Shown piece after piece: positions 8,800-17,515 of a stretch of DNA of 37,482 bases. The stretch is from an uncultured Nitrospira sp. (GTDB lineage: Bacteria > Nitrospirota > Nitrospiria > Nitrospirales > Nitrospiraceae). Position 1 is the first letter of the stretch; every line of letters begins with the position of its first letter. The notes under the pieces were generated by a model that was given only the letters and a program-made list of their open reading frames with translations, had not been told where the DNA came from and made no database searches. The position numbers were made by a program, and so were the translations under genes. The stretch is taken from positions 1 to 37,482 of the forward strand of contig CABVRO010000022.1 of assembly GCA_902500715.1 (NCBI GenBank), given 5' to 3'.

Positions 8800-9471
8800 G
8801 TGACTGCATCAACCCAACTGCCGCTCATTGTTTGTTTCGGTGATAGCCTCACGGCAGGGTATCAAACCCCCGGCCCGGCCAACGCTCATGAGCAGGAGAC
8901 TCCCTATGGTCATGTCTTGCAGGAATGCCTCGGCCAGCGGGGGCGGGTCGAGATCAGCGGGATCTGCGGCGAAGTCACCGGCGAAATGGTGCTGCGGTTT
9001 CGCGGCACGGTGCTCGACCGCAAGCCTCAGATGGTCGTCATTCTTGGAGGCACGAATGATTTGGGCTGGAATGCCGTTCCGGCAGACATCATGCGGAATC
9101 TCGTGAAGATGTATGAATCGGCCAGGGCTGCGTCGATCGTTCCGGTTCCTGTGACCGTGCCGTCGATTCGCGTCGATGCGGGAACGGACCATCCCGATGC
9201 CGCGGCCTGGCTCGCCGGGCATATTCAGCGGCGACAACAATTGAATCGCTTGATCGCCGACTATGCCGGTCGAAAGGGCTTGCCCTATTTCGACTTGTTC
9301 ACCGCGACGGCCGACCCGGACTCACTCATGCTGGCCGAACCCTACTCGAACGATGGGCTGCATCTTTCGACCGGCGGTTATCGGCTGTTCGGCCGGTTGC
9401 TCTACGAGCAGCTCTTTGCTCCCGCGCGGCCCGACACTCTCCTCACACCTTCCAGGCGGTCCGGCCCATGA
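8800..9471 (+). CDS. SGNH/GDSL-type esterase
   Basis: SGNH-fold hydrolase of 223 residues. Block I is FGDSLTAGY (catalytic Ser in GDSL), the Gly of block II lies in the SGICGEVTGEM region, block III is GGTNDLGW (Asn) and block V is DGLHLSTGGY (Asp and His of the triad), so all four blocks are present. Such enzymes are esterases, acyl hydrolases or lysophospholipase-like; the substrate cannot be told. No signal peptide is visible (MTASTQLPLIVCFGDS), so it is probably cytosolic. The start is GTG 8800 with a weak ribosome site, just after an inverted repeat. Its stop overlaps the thioredoxin-like gene (ATGA), so the two are coupled. Confidence 0.9.
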   Translation: MTASTQLPLIVCFGDSLTAGYQTPGPANAHEQETPYGHVLQECLGQRGRVEISGICGEVTGEMVLRFRGTVLDRKPQMVVILGGTNDLGWNAVPADIMRNLVKMYESARAASIVPVPVTVPSIRVDAGTDHPDAAAWLAGHIQRRQQLNRLIADYAGRKGLPYFDLFTATADPDSLMLAEPYSNDGLHLSTGGYRLFGRLLYEQLFAPARPDTLLTPSRRSGP

Positions 9472-9782
9472 TCCGGGACGTCACGGACCGCGACTTTCCT
9501 CGCGAAGTGGAGCAGGCGTCGATGCCGGTGCTGGTGGAATTCTGGCAGCCGGGCTGCGGTCATTGTCTGGCCCTGTTGAAACAGTTGGAGCAGTTGCAGG
9601 AGGAGGTCGCGCCGGTGCTGAAGATCGTGAAGATGAATGTGCAGGAGAATTTTCAGATTCCCGCAGAACTGGAGATCAGCTCGCTGCCGGCACTTGCGTT
9701 GTTCGAACGGGGCGAGTTCGTGCGGTTTATCGGAGGCATCGGCAGGAAAGACGAGATCCGCACGCAGCTTAAATTGACTTAA
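9468..9782 (+). CDS. Thioredoxin-like protein with CGHC active site
   Basis: 104-residue thioredoxin-fold protein. The active site is PGCGHC (about residues 29-34), a CxxC redox pair with the CGHC sequence of protein-disulfide isomerases rather than the CGPC of classical thioredoxin, which predicts a more oxidising potential. The cis-proline loop is SSLPAL, followed by FERGEFVRFIGG, the usual last strands. There is no signal peptide, so it is cytosolic. The start ATG overlaps the SGNH stop as ATGA. The stop TAA shares the four bases TTAA (9779-9782) with the convergent zwf stop, leaving no room for an intergenic terminator. Confidence 0.92.
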   Translation: MIRDVTDRDFPREVEQASMPVLVEFWQPGCGHCLALLKQLEQLQEEVAPVLKIVKMNVQENFQIPAELEISSLPALALFERGEFVRFIGGIGRKDEIRTQLKLT

Positions 9783-11323
9783 AGAATGCGCCAGGTGCGT
9801 CCGTCGTTTTGGATCATGCGGTCGGCCTCGACAGGCCCCCATGTTCCCGCGGAATATTCCGGCAACCAACGGAGCTTCTGCTGAGCCCACCCGTCCAGAA
9901 TTTTCGTGACCCAGTCCCAGGAGGCCTCCACCGCGTCGCGCCGCATGAAGCGTGAGGCGTCGCCCGCCATGACATCCAGCAGCAAGCGCTCGTAGGCCTC
10001 CGGAGACGGGCAGCCGAACACGTCGCTGTACTGGAAGTCCATTTCCACCGGATGCGTCTGCGCGCGCGTGCCGGGGACTCGTGAGATGATGCGCAGGGAG
10101 AGACCTTCATCCGGCTGGATCCGCAGCGTCAGGACATTCGCCGGCTGAGGATTCGCAGGGTTCGCGTTGAAGAGAATCTGCGGAATGTCTTTGAATTGGA
10201 CGGCGACTTCGCTCGCGCGCTTCGGCAAGGCTTTTCCGGTGCGAAGGTAAAACGGCACGCCGGACCAGCGCCAGTTTTCCACGAAGGCTTTCACCGCCAC
10301 ATACGTTTCGGTGATGGAGTCGGGGCTCACACCCTTCTCACGACGGTATCCCGGCACGGGCTGGCCATGCGCGGTTCCCTGCGCGTACTGCGCCCGGACG
10401 GTATACTGTTCGACATCCTTGCCGACGATGGGCCGGAGGCAGCGCAGGACTTCCATTTTGGCATTGCGCACCACGTTGGGATCGAGCGAGTAGGGTGGTT
10501 CCATCGCGACGAGGCAGAGCAGTTGCAGGAGGTGATTTTGAATCATGTCCCGCAGGGCGCCGGCCTCTTCATAATAACTGGCCCTGGTCCCGACGCCTTC
10601 CGCTTCGCTGACGGTAATTTGGACGTGGTCGATATATTTGTGGTTCCAGATCGGCTCGAAGATGCTGTTGGCGAACCGGACGACCATGAGGTTCTGGACG
10701 GTCTCTTTGCCCAGATAATGGTCGATGCGGAAAATTTGCGACTCGTCGAAGACCTTGCCGGTGACTTCGTTGATCTGTTGGGCGGACGCGAGGTCTCGAC
10801 CGACGGGCTTTTCAACGATGATCCGGGAGTAGGGCGGCGAGCCGGCGGGCGGAGTCGCCAGACCGGACTGCGCCAATCCCTCACAGACCGAGGCAAAGGA
10901 ACTCGGGGGAATGCTCAGATAGAAAATCCGGTTGCCGGGCAACTGCATCGCCTGCTCTACTTGCTCCGCCTTGGTACGGAGCGCGCGATAGGTCTGGGCG
11001 TCCTCGTTTTCACCCTGGATGTAAAACAGGTGGCGTTCGAATGCCTGCCAGGTGCCCTCCACTAGGGCTTGCCGTGAATGGGCGATGACCCCCTCCCGCA
11101 CCAGATTGCGAAACTCCTCATCACTCATCGGTTTGCGGCCCAGTCCGATCACCGCATAGTTGTCCGGCAACAAACCATCGAGGAGCAGATTGTAGACCGC
11201 CGGAATGAGCCGTCGCCGGGCCAGGTCACCGGAGCCGCCGAAAATGACGAGCGTGCAGGCTTCAACGGGCGTGATGGTTTCGGGGAGAGGCTTGATGTCC
11301 ACGGGAGTCGTTGGAGAAGACAT
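9779..11323 (-). CDS. zwf: Glucose-6-phosphate 1-dehydrogenase
   Basis: First enzyme of the oxidative pentose phosphate pathway: glucose-6-phosphate plus NAD(P)+ gives 6-phosphogluconolactone. The 514-residue length fits the family. The nucleotide-binding loop is IFGGSGDLARRRL (~27-39), EKPVG is at 171-175, and the active-site motif RIDHYLGKE with catalytic Asp/His is at about 199-207. The N-terminal ~20 residues are an extension. The start ATG 11323 has only a weak ribosome site and lies 27 bases after gnd on the same strand, so gnd and zwf form an operon. No 6-phosphogluconolactonase gene is in the window. The end overlaps the thioredoxin-like gene by four bases. Confidence 0.97.
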   Translation of the reverse strand: MSSPTTPVDIKPLPETITPVEACTLVIFGGSGDLARRRLIPAVYNLLLDGLLPDNYAVIGLGRKPMSDEEFRNLVREGVIAHSRQALVEGTWQAFERHLFYIQGENEDAQTYRALRTKAEQVEQAMQLPGNRIFYLSIPPSSFASVCEGLAQSGLATPPAGSPPYSRIIVEKPVGRDLASAQQINEVTGKVFDESQIFRIDHYLGKETVQNLMVVRFANSIFEPIWNHKYIDHVQITVSEAEGVGTRASYYEEAGALRDMIQNHLLQLLCLVAMEPPYSLDPNVVRNAKMEVLRCLRPIVGKDVEQYTVRAQYAQGTAHGQPVPGYRREKGVSPDSITETYVAVKAFVENWRWSGVPFYLRTGKALPKRASEVAVQFKDIPQILFNANPANPQPANVLTLRIQPDEGLSLRIISRVPGTRAQTHPVEMDFQYSDVFGCPSPEAYERLLLDVMAGDASRFMRRDAVEASWDWVTKILDGWAQQKLRWLPEYSAGTWGPVEADRMIQNDGRTWRIL

Positions 11324-11350
11324 GGTGTGGTGGTCCGTTGGGTTAAGGCC

Positions 11351-12244
11351 TCAGCGGCGGACGCTGTGTCCGCCGAAGGCGTTGCGCAAAGCCGCCAGCA
11401 TTTTCTCCGCGAAGGACTCTTCCTGTCGCGATCGGAATCTGGTGAACAGCGCGGCGGTGAGGGTGGGCACCGGCACGTCCTTATCGATCGCGTCCTGAAT
11501 CATCCATCGTCCTTCACCGGAATCTTGGACGTATCCTTTGAGTTGTTCGAGCTTCGGATCCTGTTTGAGGGCGCCGACGGCCAGCTCCAACAGCCAGGAT
11601 CGCACGACGCTGCCGTGCATCCACACATCGGCAATTTCCCCCAGGTCGAGTCGATAGTCGCTTTTTGCCATGAGTTCGAAGCCCTCGGCGTAGCCCTGCA
11701 TCATGCTGTATTCGATTCCGTTGTGCACCATCTTCACGTAGTGGCCCGCGCCATGTGTTCCCATATGAGCCCAGCCCTGTTCAGGCGCCAACGTCTGGAA
11801 GATCGGTGTCAATCGTCGGACCGGCTCGTTCTCGCCTCCGATCATGAGGCAATAGCCGACCGTCAGCCCCCAGATGCCTCCGCTGGTTCCGACATCGACA
11901 TAGTGGATGCCTCGCTGTTTCAGCGAGGCGGCGCGCCGGGTATCGTCGTGGAAACGGGTGTTGCCGCCGTCGATGATGGTATCGCCCGGTTGGAGCAGGG
12001 CGGCGATGGCCTGAATGGTCTCCTCGGTCGGAGCGCCCGACGGGACCATGATCCAGACGGCGCGAGGAGCGGCGAGTTTTGCGACGAGGTCGCTCAGCGA
12101 TGCGGCGCCGACACAACCTTTGCCCTCCGCCTGTTTCACGACCTCAGGCGTGCGATCGTAAGCCACGACGCGATGCCGTCCCTGCTGCAGGCGCGTGACC
12201 ATGTTCATGCCCATCTTCCCGAGTCCGACAAATCCGAGTTCCAT
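11351..12244 (-). CDS. gnd: 6-phosphogluconate dehydrogenase, decarboxylating (short GntZ/YqeC type)
   Basis: Oxidises and decarboxylates 6-phosphogluconate to ribulose-5-phosphate. The Rossmann fingerprint is GFVGLGKMG (4-12), IIDGGNTRF lies near 90-98, the substrate region is VGTSGGIWG, and HYVKMVHNGIEY contains the conserved catalytic Lys and Asn. At 297 residues it belongs to the short form, lacking the long C-terminal tail of the ~470-residue E. coli enzyme; the short form is often NAD-preferring, which is family knowledge and not visible here. Start ATG 12244 has GAGAGG about eight bases upstream. It is the first gene of the gnd-zwf operon. Confidence 0.95.
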   Translation of the reverse strand: MELGFVGLGKMGMNMVTRLQQGRHRVVAYDRTPEVVKQAEGKGCVGAASLSDLVAKLAAPRAVWIMVPSGAPTEETIQAIAALLQPGDTIIDGGNTRFHDDTRRAASLKQRGIHYVDVGTSGGIWGLTVGYCLMIGGENEPVRRLTPIFQTLAPEQGWAHMGTHGAGHYVKMVHNGIEYSMMQGYAEGFELMAKSDYRLDLGEIADVWMHGSVVRSWLLELAVGALKQDPKLEQLKGYVQDSGEGRWMIQDAIDKDVPVPTLTAALFTRFRSRQEESFAEKMLAALRNAFGGHSVRR

Positions 12245-12400
12245 AGGTCATCCTCTCTGGTGGTTGCCGGTGTGTGGTATTTGGGGCTGCGCGAGTCTCA
12301 AACGGTCAGTCGCCGTCCATACACTCTGGAGTACCGATGGTAGCACGCCCGGATGCCGATGCAAGCGGATGGCGGCATTCGAGCGCCTCGACGGGCCCCG

Positions 12401-13207
12401 TCAATCCACGCGAGGCGGAAGGGGGATGTCGCGAAACAGGAGATCGGCAAAACGTCGGCCGGCCGTCAGTCGGTCATGCAGCGTGCCTGCGCTGAGGAAC
12501 TGGCTGGCCAGTTCCCCGAGTGCCGGGTCGCGGGAGGCGAGGAACCGGAGCGTATCGACCGGTGCCGTGAACCAGAGTCCCCGGGTACGAAAGAAAGCCG
12601 TCACGCAGTCCTCAAAGAAGAGTTGCAGGAGATACTGCGCCGTGTTGGGTTTATCGCGGAGGTCTTCGACTTTGCCCAGCCAGTGCAGACACTCCGCTTT
12701 GAGGCGGATGCGTTCATGAATGCCGGCTGGAGGCGGCCCCTGGCGGAACCGTTGCGCGGCCTTGGCGATGAGTTGTGCCGCAGTCTCTTCGTGGTCGAAC
12801 AGGATCCGCCCCTTGCGCAATAAGGGCGCGAGGCGGGGAGAATAGGCCAGATCCTCCGCGACGGTCTTGTGCTCGCCATAGCGGATGTCCACGAGCCGGT
12901 CTCCCACGCGAATCATTTCCTGTCCGTCGGCCGGGCCTTTGACCAGGGCGATCAGGTCGATATCGCTATGCGCGGTCACCGCCCGTCGGGCGCCCGATCC
13001 GACGAGAATAATGCCCACCAGGTCGCCGCCGCGTTTCGCGCGGACATATTTGACGGCACCGGCGAGGGCATCCTCGTAGCCGGGCGGCGTCACGGCCGGG
13101 GGCATTTCGGGTGGTTCAGGAATATCCAATAACTCAGCCTGCAGCTCTTCCGAGGACGGAAGCGCCGGGGTGGACTGAGGGGAGGAGGTCGCGAGTTGTG
13201 GTTCCAT
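12401..13207 (-). CDS. Polymerase-beta-fold nucleotidyltransferase domain protein
   Basis: 268-residue protein. The catalytic nucleotidyltransferase motif is GSGARR (70-75) followed by SDIDL (81-85), with the two metal-binding Asp residues 82 and 84; a third carboxylate is probably in LVDIRYGEH. The N-terminal ~45 residues are Pro/Ser/Glu-rich and probably disordered. The C-terminal half is helical and resembles the accessory domain of aminoglycoside-type nucleotidyltransferases. Substrate unknown. The start is at 13207, 17 bases after the small upstream gene, which suggests a two-gene unit reminiscent of MNT-HEPN-like pairs, but the partner does not look like a HEPN protein. Confidence 0.85.
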   Translation of the reverse strand: MEPQLATSSPQSTPALPSSEELQAELLDIPEPPEMPPAVTPPGYEDALAGAVKYVRAKRGGDLVGIILVGSGARRAVTAHSDIDLIALVKGPADGQEMIRVGDRLVDIRYGEHKTVAEDLAYSPRLAPLLRKGRILFDHEETAAQLIAKAAQRFRQGPPPAGIHERIRLKAECLHWLGKVEDLRDKPNTAQYLLQLFFEDCVTAFFRTRGLWFTAPVDTLRFLASRDPALGELASQFLSAGTLHDRLTAGRRFADLLFRDIPLPPRVD

Positions 13208-13224
13208 GTCTATCCTTCGACGTG

Positions 13225-13452
13225 TCAGGCGGTCTGCGCGCGTCGTATCTGTTGCTCGAGGGTGCTCAGCCAGTCTTCAAACGGCTGGTCGGCATCGACG
13301 ATGATTTCAAGTTTTCCATTCGGGAGCTTGCGGACCTGGCCTGGGGATTCCGGCGAAAGGGGAATTTCCACCCACTCGCGATCGAGTCCTAAGCCGTCTG
13401 TCACATCGAGAATCCGGCTGATCAGTTGAAACGATACGACTTCGAGCGGCAC
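13225..13452 (-). CDS. Small conserved-looking hypothetical protein (75 aa)
   Basis: Protein of 75 residues with no family I recognise. It is acidic, with one Trp-containing strand (REWVEIPLSPES), KLEIIVDADQPFEDWLSTLEQQIRR as a likely strand-helix end, and no signal or membrane segment. The GTG start at 13452 is supported by GGAGGGA five bases upstream. It lies 17 bases before the nucleotidyltransferase on the same strand, so it is probably co-transcribed and may modulate or partner it. Function not assigned. Confidence 0.65.
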   Translation of the reverse strand: MPLEVVSFQLISRILDVTDGLGLDREWVEIPLSPESPGQVRKLPNGKLEIIVDADQPFEDWLSTLEQQIRRAQTA

Positions 13453-13525
13453 GCATCTCCCTCCGGTGTACTTACTGTGGAGGCATTTTATGAGGGGGCA
13501 GGCGGACTGTCAATGTGAGGAGGGG

Positions 13526-14578
13526 CTAGCGATCGAGTACACGTGCGATTTTCTCGGCGGCTTGTTCGATCGCTTCGGCCGGTACGTCGAGGTGCGTGAC
13601 GGCGCGACAGCTGCGGGCACCGACGGCGTTGAGCAACAGGCCGTGCGGTTTCAGTGCCGCAACGAATTCCTTCGCCGACCACTTCTCACGGATCACATCG
13701 AAGAACAGCATGTTGGTCTCGACGGTTTCGGGATCGATCGAGATCCCGGGAATCTGTTGCAGCCGGGCCGCGAGTTGTCGCGCATGGGCATGATCGTCCG
13801 CGAGCCGCTGAATATTGTGTTCCAATGCGTAGAGTCCTGCTGCCGCTAGGATACCGGCCTGGCGCATGGCCCCTCCATACATGCGACGGAACCGGCGGAT
13901 TCGCTCCAACAGCAGGGGGTCGTCGGTGGCAATCAATGAGCCGGCCGGCGCGCCGAGCCCCTTCGAGAGGCAGAAGGTCACCGTGTCAAAGTGCTTCGCA
14001 TAGTCGGCTGCCGACACTCCCGAGGCCACGACCGCATTAAACAGCCGGGCCCCGTCCAGGTGCATGGGCAACCCATGGGCGGATGCCACCTCGTGGATGG
14101 CTTGGATCGTCGGCAGCGGGTAGATGGTCCCGCCTCCGGCATTGTGCGTGTTTTCAATGCAGATCAATGCGGTTTGAATACTGTACGTATCTTTGGGGCG
14201 AATGGCGGCCTCGACCTGTTCCGCCGTCATGAGTCCTCGCCTTCCGGCAACCCAATGGAGCTGGACCCCGGCCAGTGCCGCTGCCGCGCCCAGTTCGTAG
14301 CGGACGATGTGAGAATGGCCTTCAACGATGATTTCACGACCCGGTTCCGTCTGGGCACGAAGGCAGAGTTGGTTTCCTGCGGTGCCGGATGGAACGAAGA
14401 GCGCAGCTCGTTTGCCGACCAGCGCCGCCCCGACTTCCTGGAGCCGGTTGACGGTCGGATCTTCTCCATAGACATCGTCACCCACCTCTGCCCGGGCCAT
14501 GGCGTCGCGCATGGCAGGCGAGGGCTTCGTGACCGTATCGCTCCGGAGGTCGATGATGGGTTGAGATGTTCCTGACAC
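13526..14578 (-). CDS. ltaE: Low-specificity L-threonine aldolase
   Basis: PLP enzyme that cleaves L-threonine or L-allo-threonine to glycine and acetaldehyde, or acts on similar beta-hydroxy amino acids. 350 residues. Family signatures are IDLRSDTVTKPS (9-20), GDDVYGEDPTVNRLQ, FVPSGTAGN, HLDGARLFNA (Asp contacting PLP) and the Schiff-base Lys206 in CLSKGLGAPAGS. I chose GTG 14578, with GGAG five bases upstream; a TTG at 14623 would add 15 residues unlike the family. It is divergent from the transporter gene at 14680. No glycine or serine pathway neighbours are seen. Confidence 0.95.
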   Translation of the reverse strand: MSGTSQPIIDLRSDTVTKPSPAMRDAMARAEVGDDVYGEDPTVNRLQEVGAALVGKRAALFVPSGTAGNQLCLRAQTEPGREIIVEGHSHIVRYELGAAAALAGVQLHWVAGRRGLMTAEQVEAAIRPKDTYSIQTALICIENTHNAGGGTIYPLPTIQAIHEVASAHGLPMHLDGARLFNAVVASGVSAADYAKHFDTVTFCLSKGLGAPAGSLIATDDPLLLERIRRFRRMYGGAMRQAGILAAAGLYALEHNIQRLADDHAHARQLAARLQQIPGISIDPETVETNMLFFDVIREKWSAKEFVAALKPHGLLLNAVGARSCRAVTHLDVPAEAIEQAAEKIARVLDR

Positions 14579-14632
14579 AATGTCTCCGCTCTTGAGCCGG
14601 TGTGGGGCGCGGTATTCTAGCAAATTTTCCGC

Positions 14633-14660
14633 TTGCCGGGGATGGCCGGCCTGTTACACT
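14633..14660 (+). promoter_or_regulatory. Putative sigma-70 promoter for the transporter gene
   Basis: TTGCCG at 14633-14638 and TACACT at 14655-14660 with a 16-base spacer, about 20 bases before the transporter ATG at 14680. The match is moderate and the leader would be short. Confidence 0.35.
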
Positions 14661-14679
14661 GGACCCTCCCCGGAGATGT

Positions 14680-15978
14680 ATGGAGAGATTGCGTCGATCA
14701 GTCGCCCGGTTCGTTCAGGCGGAGCCGCAGGAAATCTGGCCGCTGGCCTGGTCGTTCGGGTATTTTTTCTGCCTCCTCTGCGGCTATTACATCCTTCGGC
14801 CGGTGCGCGATGAAATGGCCATTCAGGGTGGCGTGCACAATCTGCCCTGGATGATGACCGTAACTTTTCTGACGCTGTTGGCCGTCACCCCGCTGTTCGG
14901 CTGGTTGTCGGCCCGCTATTCCCGCTATCGATTGCTGCTCGCGGTCTATCTGTTCTTCATCGCCAATCTGGTCGGCCTGTATCTGCTGATGACCGGCCGG
15001 CAGTACATCGAGTGGGTGGCCCGCGGGTTTTTTGTGTGGCTCTCGGTGTTCAACCTGTTCGTGGTGTCGGTGTTCTGGAGTTTCATGGCCGATCTGTTTA
15101 CGCCGGCTCAGGGTGCGCGGCTCTTCGGCGTGATTGCCGCCGGAGGAAGCACCGGTGCCTTGTTCGGCCCCCTGTTCACGACAGGACTGACTTATCTCTT
15201 TCCGGTTCCCGTGCTGATGCTGGTTTCCGCGCTCTTCCTGTTCGCCTGCATCGGATGCATTTACAAACTGGAGGTCTGGAGTCGTGGCCGGACGGTGTCT
15301 CACCGGGAGAACGATGGGGAACCGTTGGGCGGCGGGTTTCTGGCCGGTGTTCGACTGGTGTGGTCCTCGCCCTATCTGCTGGGCATCTGCGGGTATCTCA
15401 CCTTCCTGACCATGACGGCGACGTTCCTGTACTTCGAGCAGGTCCGTCTGGTGGCCGAGCACTTCGAGACGCCGGAAGCCAGGACGCGGCTCTTCTCCAC
15501 GCTGGATTTCGCAACAAATGTGCTCACCTGGTTGACCCAGCTGTTCATCACGAATCGTGTGGTGGCCCGGTGCGGACTGGTGGCCCCGCTCCTGTTCCTG
15601 CCAGTCGTCAGTCTGATCGGGTTTCTCGGCATTGCCCTCTGGCCGGGGCTCGTCGTGTACGTGAGTTTTTCCGTATTGCGTCGAGTGGGGGAATACGCCC
15701 TCTCCAAACCCGCGCGCGAAGCGCTCTTTACGGTCGTGAGCCGGGAAGAAAAATACAAAGCCAAGAATTTCATCGATACGGCGATCTCGCGCGCCGGGGA
15801 TGCGTCAACCGGCTGGTTGGTCTCCGGCGTGAAGGCGCTCGGCGCGACGACCGCGCAGATTGCCTGGGTCTTGGTTCCGCTCATGCTGCTCTGGGCCTGG
15901 CTCAGCCGATGGTTGGCCGCACAGCAACGCGCACGGCTGCGAACCGGTCAGGTTCCTCCCGGTCATTCGGTCGAGTGA
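14680..15978 (+). CDS. NTT/MFS-type membrane transporter (ATP/ADP translocase-like)
   Basis: 432-residue integral membrane protein with about 12 hydrophobic helices. The first helix region ends in YYILRPVRDEMAIQGG (37-51), which resembles the conserved Leu-(K/R)-P-x-R-D segment of bacterial nucleotide-transporter (NTT/TLC-like) and related MFS proteins. FSVLRRVGEYALSKPAREALFTVVSREEKYKAKNFIDT is another family-like cytosolic loop. Many such homologues occur in free-living bacteria with unknown substrate, so nucleotide exchange is only a suggestion. Start ATG 14680 has CGGAGA just upstream; a reading from 14602 would add non-membrane residues overlapping the promoter. It is a single gene between ltaE and the proA-like operon. 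Confidence 0.8.
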   Translation: MERLRRSVARFVQAEPQEIWPLAWSFGYFFCLLCGYYILRPVRDEMAIQGGVHNLPWMMTVTFLTLLAVTPLFGWLSARYSRYRLLLAVYLFFIANLVGLYLLMTGRQYIEWVARGFFVWLSVFNLFVVSVFWSFMADLFTPAQGARLFGVIAAGGSTGALFGPLFTTGLTYLFPVPVLMLVSALFLFACIGCIYKLEVWSRGRTVSHRENDGEPLGGGFLAGVRLVWSSPYLLGICGYLTFLTMTATFLYFEQVRLVAEHFETPEARTRLFSTLDFATNVLTWLTQLFITNRVVARCGLVAPLLFLPVVSLIGFLGIALWPGLVVYVSFSVLRRVGEYALSKPAREALFTVVSREEKYKAKNFIDTAISRAGDASTGWLVSGVKALGATTAQIAWVLVPLMLLWAWLSRWLAAQQRARLRTGQVPPGHSVE

Positions 15979-16004
15979 CGGAGCCTCCGTGGGCTCGTCC
16001 GTCT

Positions 16005-16034
16005 TTGACTCACAAAAAAATCGCATGGTATAGT
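16005..16034 (+). promoter_or_regulatory. Putative sigma-70 promoter of the proA-like operon
   Basis: TTGACT at 16005-16010 and TATAGT at 16029-16034, separated by an 18-base A-rich spacer, about 107 bases before the ATG at 16141. This is one of the better promoter matches in the window. It would give a leader of roughly 100 bases. Confidence 0.5.
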
Positions 16035-16140
16035 CCTGCGCGACGCAGTGACCATTTTCTGATCTGCTGATGCGGCGGCCGATTGCCGGCTGAGAACATC
16101 GCCGAATCCGTCGGGTATTACGTCAAAAGATAGGAACACC

Positions 16141-17505
16141 ATGGTTGAAGTTCCCGTTAAGCTCTATCTCGATAAACTATTGAAGTTAGCCCGTGAAGCC
16201 GTGCGTCCATTTTCCCTCATGACCGGTCCGTCCAGAGACAAGGCCTTACGCGGCATGGCCGCGGCGATTGCAGAGAAAGAAGACGCGATCCTGGCCGCGA
16301 ATGAACAGGATGTGGACGCCGTCGGGAAGTCCATGACGGGATACGAGAATCGGGAGCGCGTGCGTGATGCCGTGGCCCGGGTTCGCATGACGGCCGACGA
16401 CGTCAAGTCTATGGTGGACCGGTTGCATCGGATCGCCGACTTGCCGGACCCGCTCGGTGAGGTGCTGGGCCGTCATGACGAACCGAACGGTCTCCAAGTC
16501 AGCCGAGTGCGTGTGCCGATCGGGGTGATCGGGATCGTGTCGGAACTGGCGCCGCTGGAAACCATCGACGCGCTCGCGCTCTGTCTGAAGTCCGGCAACG
16601 TCTGTGTGTTCCGCGGTTCCCCTGATTGGACGCTCACGCAACGGACCATGGCCGCCTGTCTCTCGAAGGCCGCCGCAGACGCGGGGATTCCTCCCGGCGC
16701 CTGCACGATCATCGAGCGACCGGAAAAAGAAGCGGCGCTGGAACTGATCAAGTCGGGCAAGGCCTTGGACGCGATCATTCCGCGCGGCGGCGCGGGGCTT
16801 CGTAAGGTGGTTCAGGAGCAGGCCAAGATGCCGATCCTCTGCCACGACGGGGGAATCACCCACGTGTACATCGACGGCGACGTGGACATTCCTTTGGCCC
16901 AAAATATCGTGGTGAATTCCAAAGTGCAGGAACCGTTGGCCGCCAATTCGTTGGATACGTTGCTGGTCCATCAAGGCATCGCCAGGCCGCTCTTGTCGGC
17001 GCTGATCCTGCGATTGCTCGACGAATTCAAGATCGACGTGCTGGGCTGTCCGAAGACCGTGGCGCTCATGGGCCAGATGCTCATGACCGGACACAAGGCC
17101 GTCAAGCCGGCGCAGGATGCAGATTGGAATCGGCAGTTTCAGGGGCCTACCATGGCGATCAAAATGGTGCCGGGCTTTGACGACGCATTGATCCATATTG
17201 CGCAGCATGGCCCGAGTCACACCGGCGTCATCGTGACGAAATCGTATGAGTCCGCCATGCGCTTCACCAAAGAAGTCGATGCCGGTTCGGTCCTGGTCAA
17301 TGCCTCATCGCGCCTGAATGCCGGCGACAGTTTGGGATTCGGCGCCGATGTCGGATTGAGTTCCACTCGTCACCATGCGCGAGGCCCGATCGGGCTGACA
17401 CAGCTCACCTGTGAAAAGTATGTCGTCTTCGGCAGCGGGCAACTCCGGCATCCGCATCCGGTTCCCCTGGCCTACGAGGACGCCATCATGCTCAAGAGGC
17501 CGTAG
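16141..17505 (+). CDS. ProA-like (gamma-glutamyl phosphate reductase) homologue lacking the catalytic cysteine
   Basis: 454-residue aldehyde-dehydrogenase-superfamily protein clearly homologous to ProA, which reduces gamma-glutamyl phosphate to glutamate semialdehyde in proline synthesis. Conserved stretches are GVIGIV (128-133), DALALCLKSGN, IPRGGAGL (213-220), HGPSHTGVIVT, VNASSR and HARGPIGL. The position of the nucleophilic Cys (VNAKTQRP..CN in E. coli) reads VNSKVQEPLAANS, so Cys is Ala268. The YEARPNVT motif is also replaced (SELAPLET). I therefore infer it is not a normal ProA, and a canonical proA probably exists elsewhere. AGGA lies five bases before the ATG. It is the first gene of an operon with a methyltransferase and a nucleotidyltransferase. 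Confidence 0.88.
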   Translation: MVEVPVKLYLDKLLKLAREAVRPFSLMTGPSRDKALRGMAAAIAEKEDAILAANEQDVDAVGKSMTGYENRERVRDAVARVRMTADDVKSMVDRLHRIADLPDPLGEVLGRHDEPNGLQVSRVRVPIGVIGIVSELAPLETIDALALCLKSGNVCVFRGSPDWTLTQRTMAACLSKAAADAGIPPGACTIIERPEKEAALELIKSGKALDAIIPRGGAGLRKVVQEQAKMPILCHDGGITHVYIDGDVDIPLAQNIVVNSKVQEPLAANSLDTLLVHQGIARPLLSALILRLLDEFKIDVLGCPKTVALMGQMLMTGHKAVKPAQDADWNRQFQGPTMAIKMVPGFDDALIHIAQHGPSHTGVIVTKSYESAMRFTKEVDAGSVLVNASSRLNAGDSLGFGADVGLSSTRHHARGPIGLTQLTCEKYVVFGSGQLRHPHPVPLAYEDAIMLKRP

Positions 17506-17515
17506 GGCGAGGGTC

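Noticed and set aside
10196..12343. Long plus-strand open frames at 10196-11065 and 11078-12343
   Set aside because: They are antisense to zwf and gnd, which have full family signatures; the plus-strand products resemble no family.
13207..13225. MNT-HEPN toxin-antitoxin pair at the nucleotidyltransferase locus
   Set aside because: The small partner lacks the HEPN Rx4-6H motif and helical character, so the comparison does not hold; the genes are listed separately.
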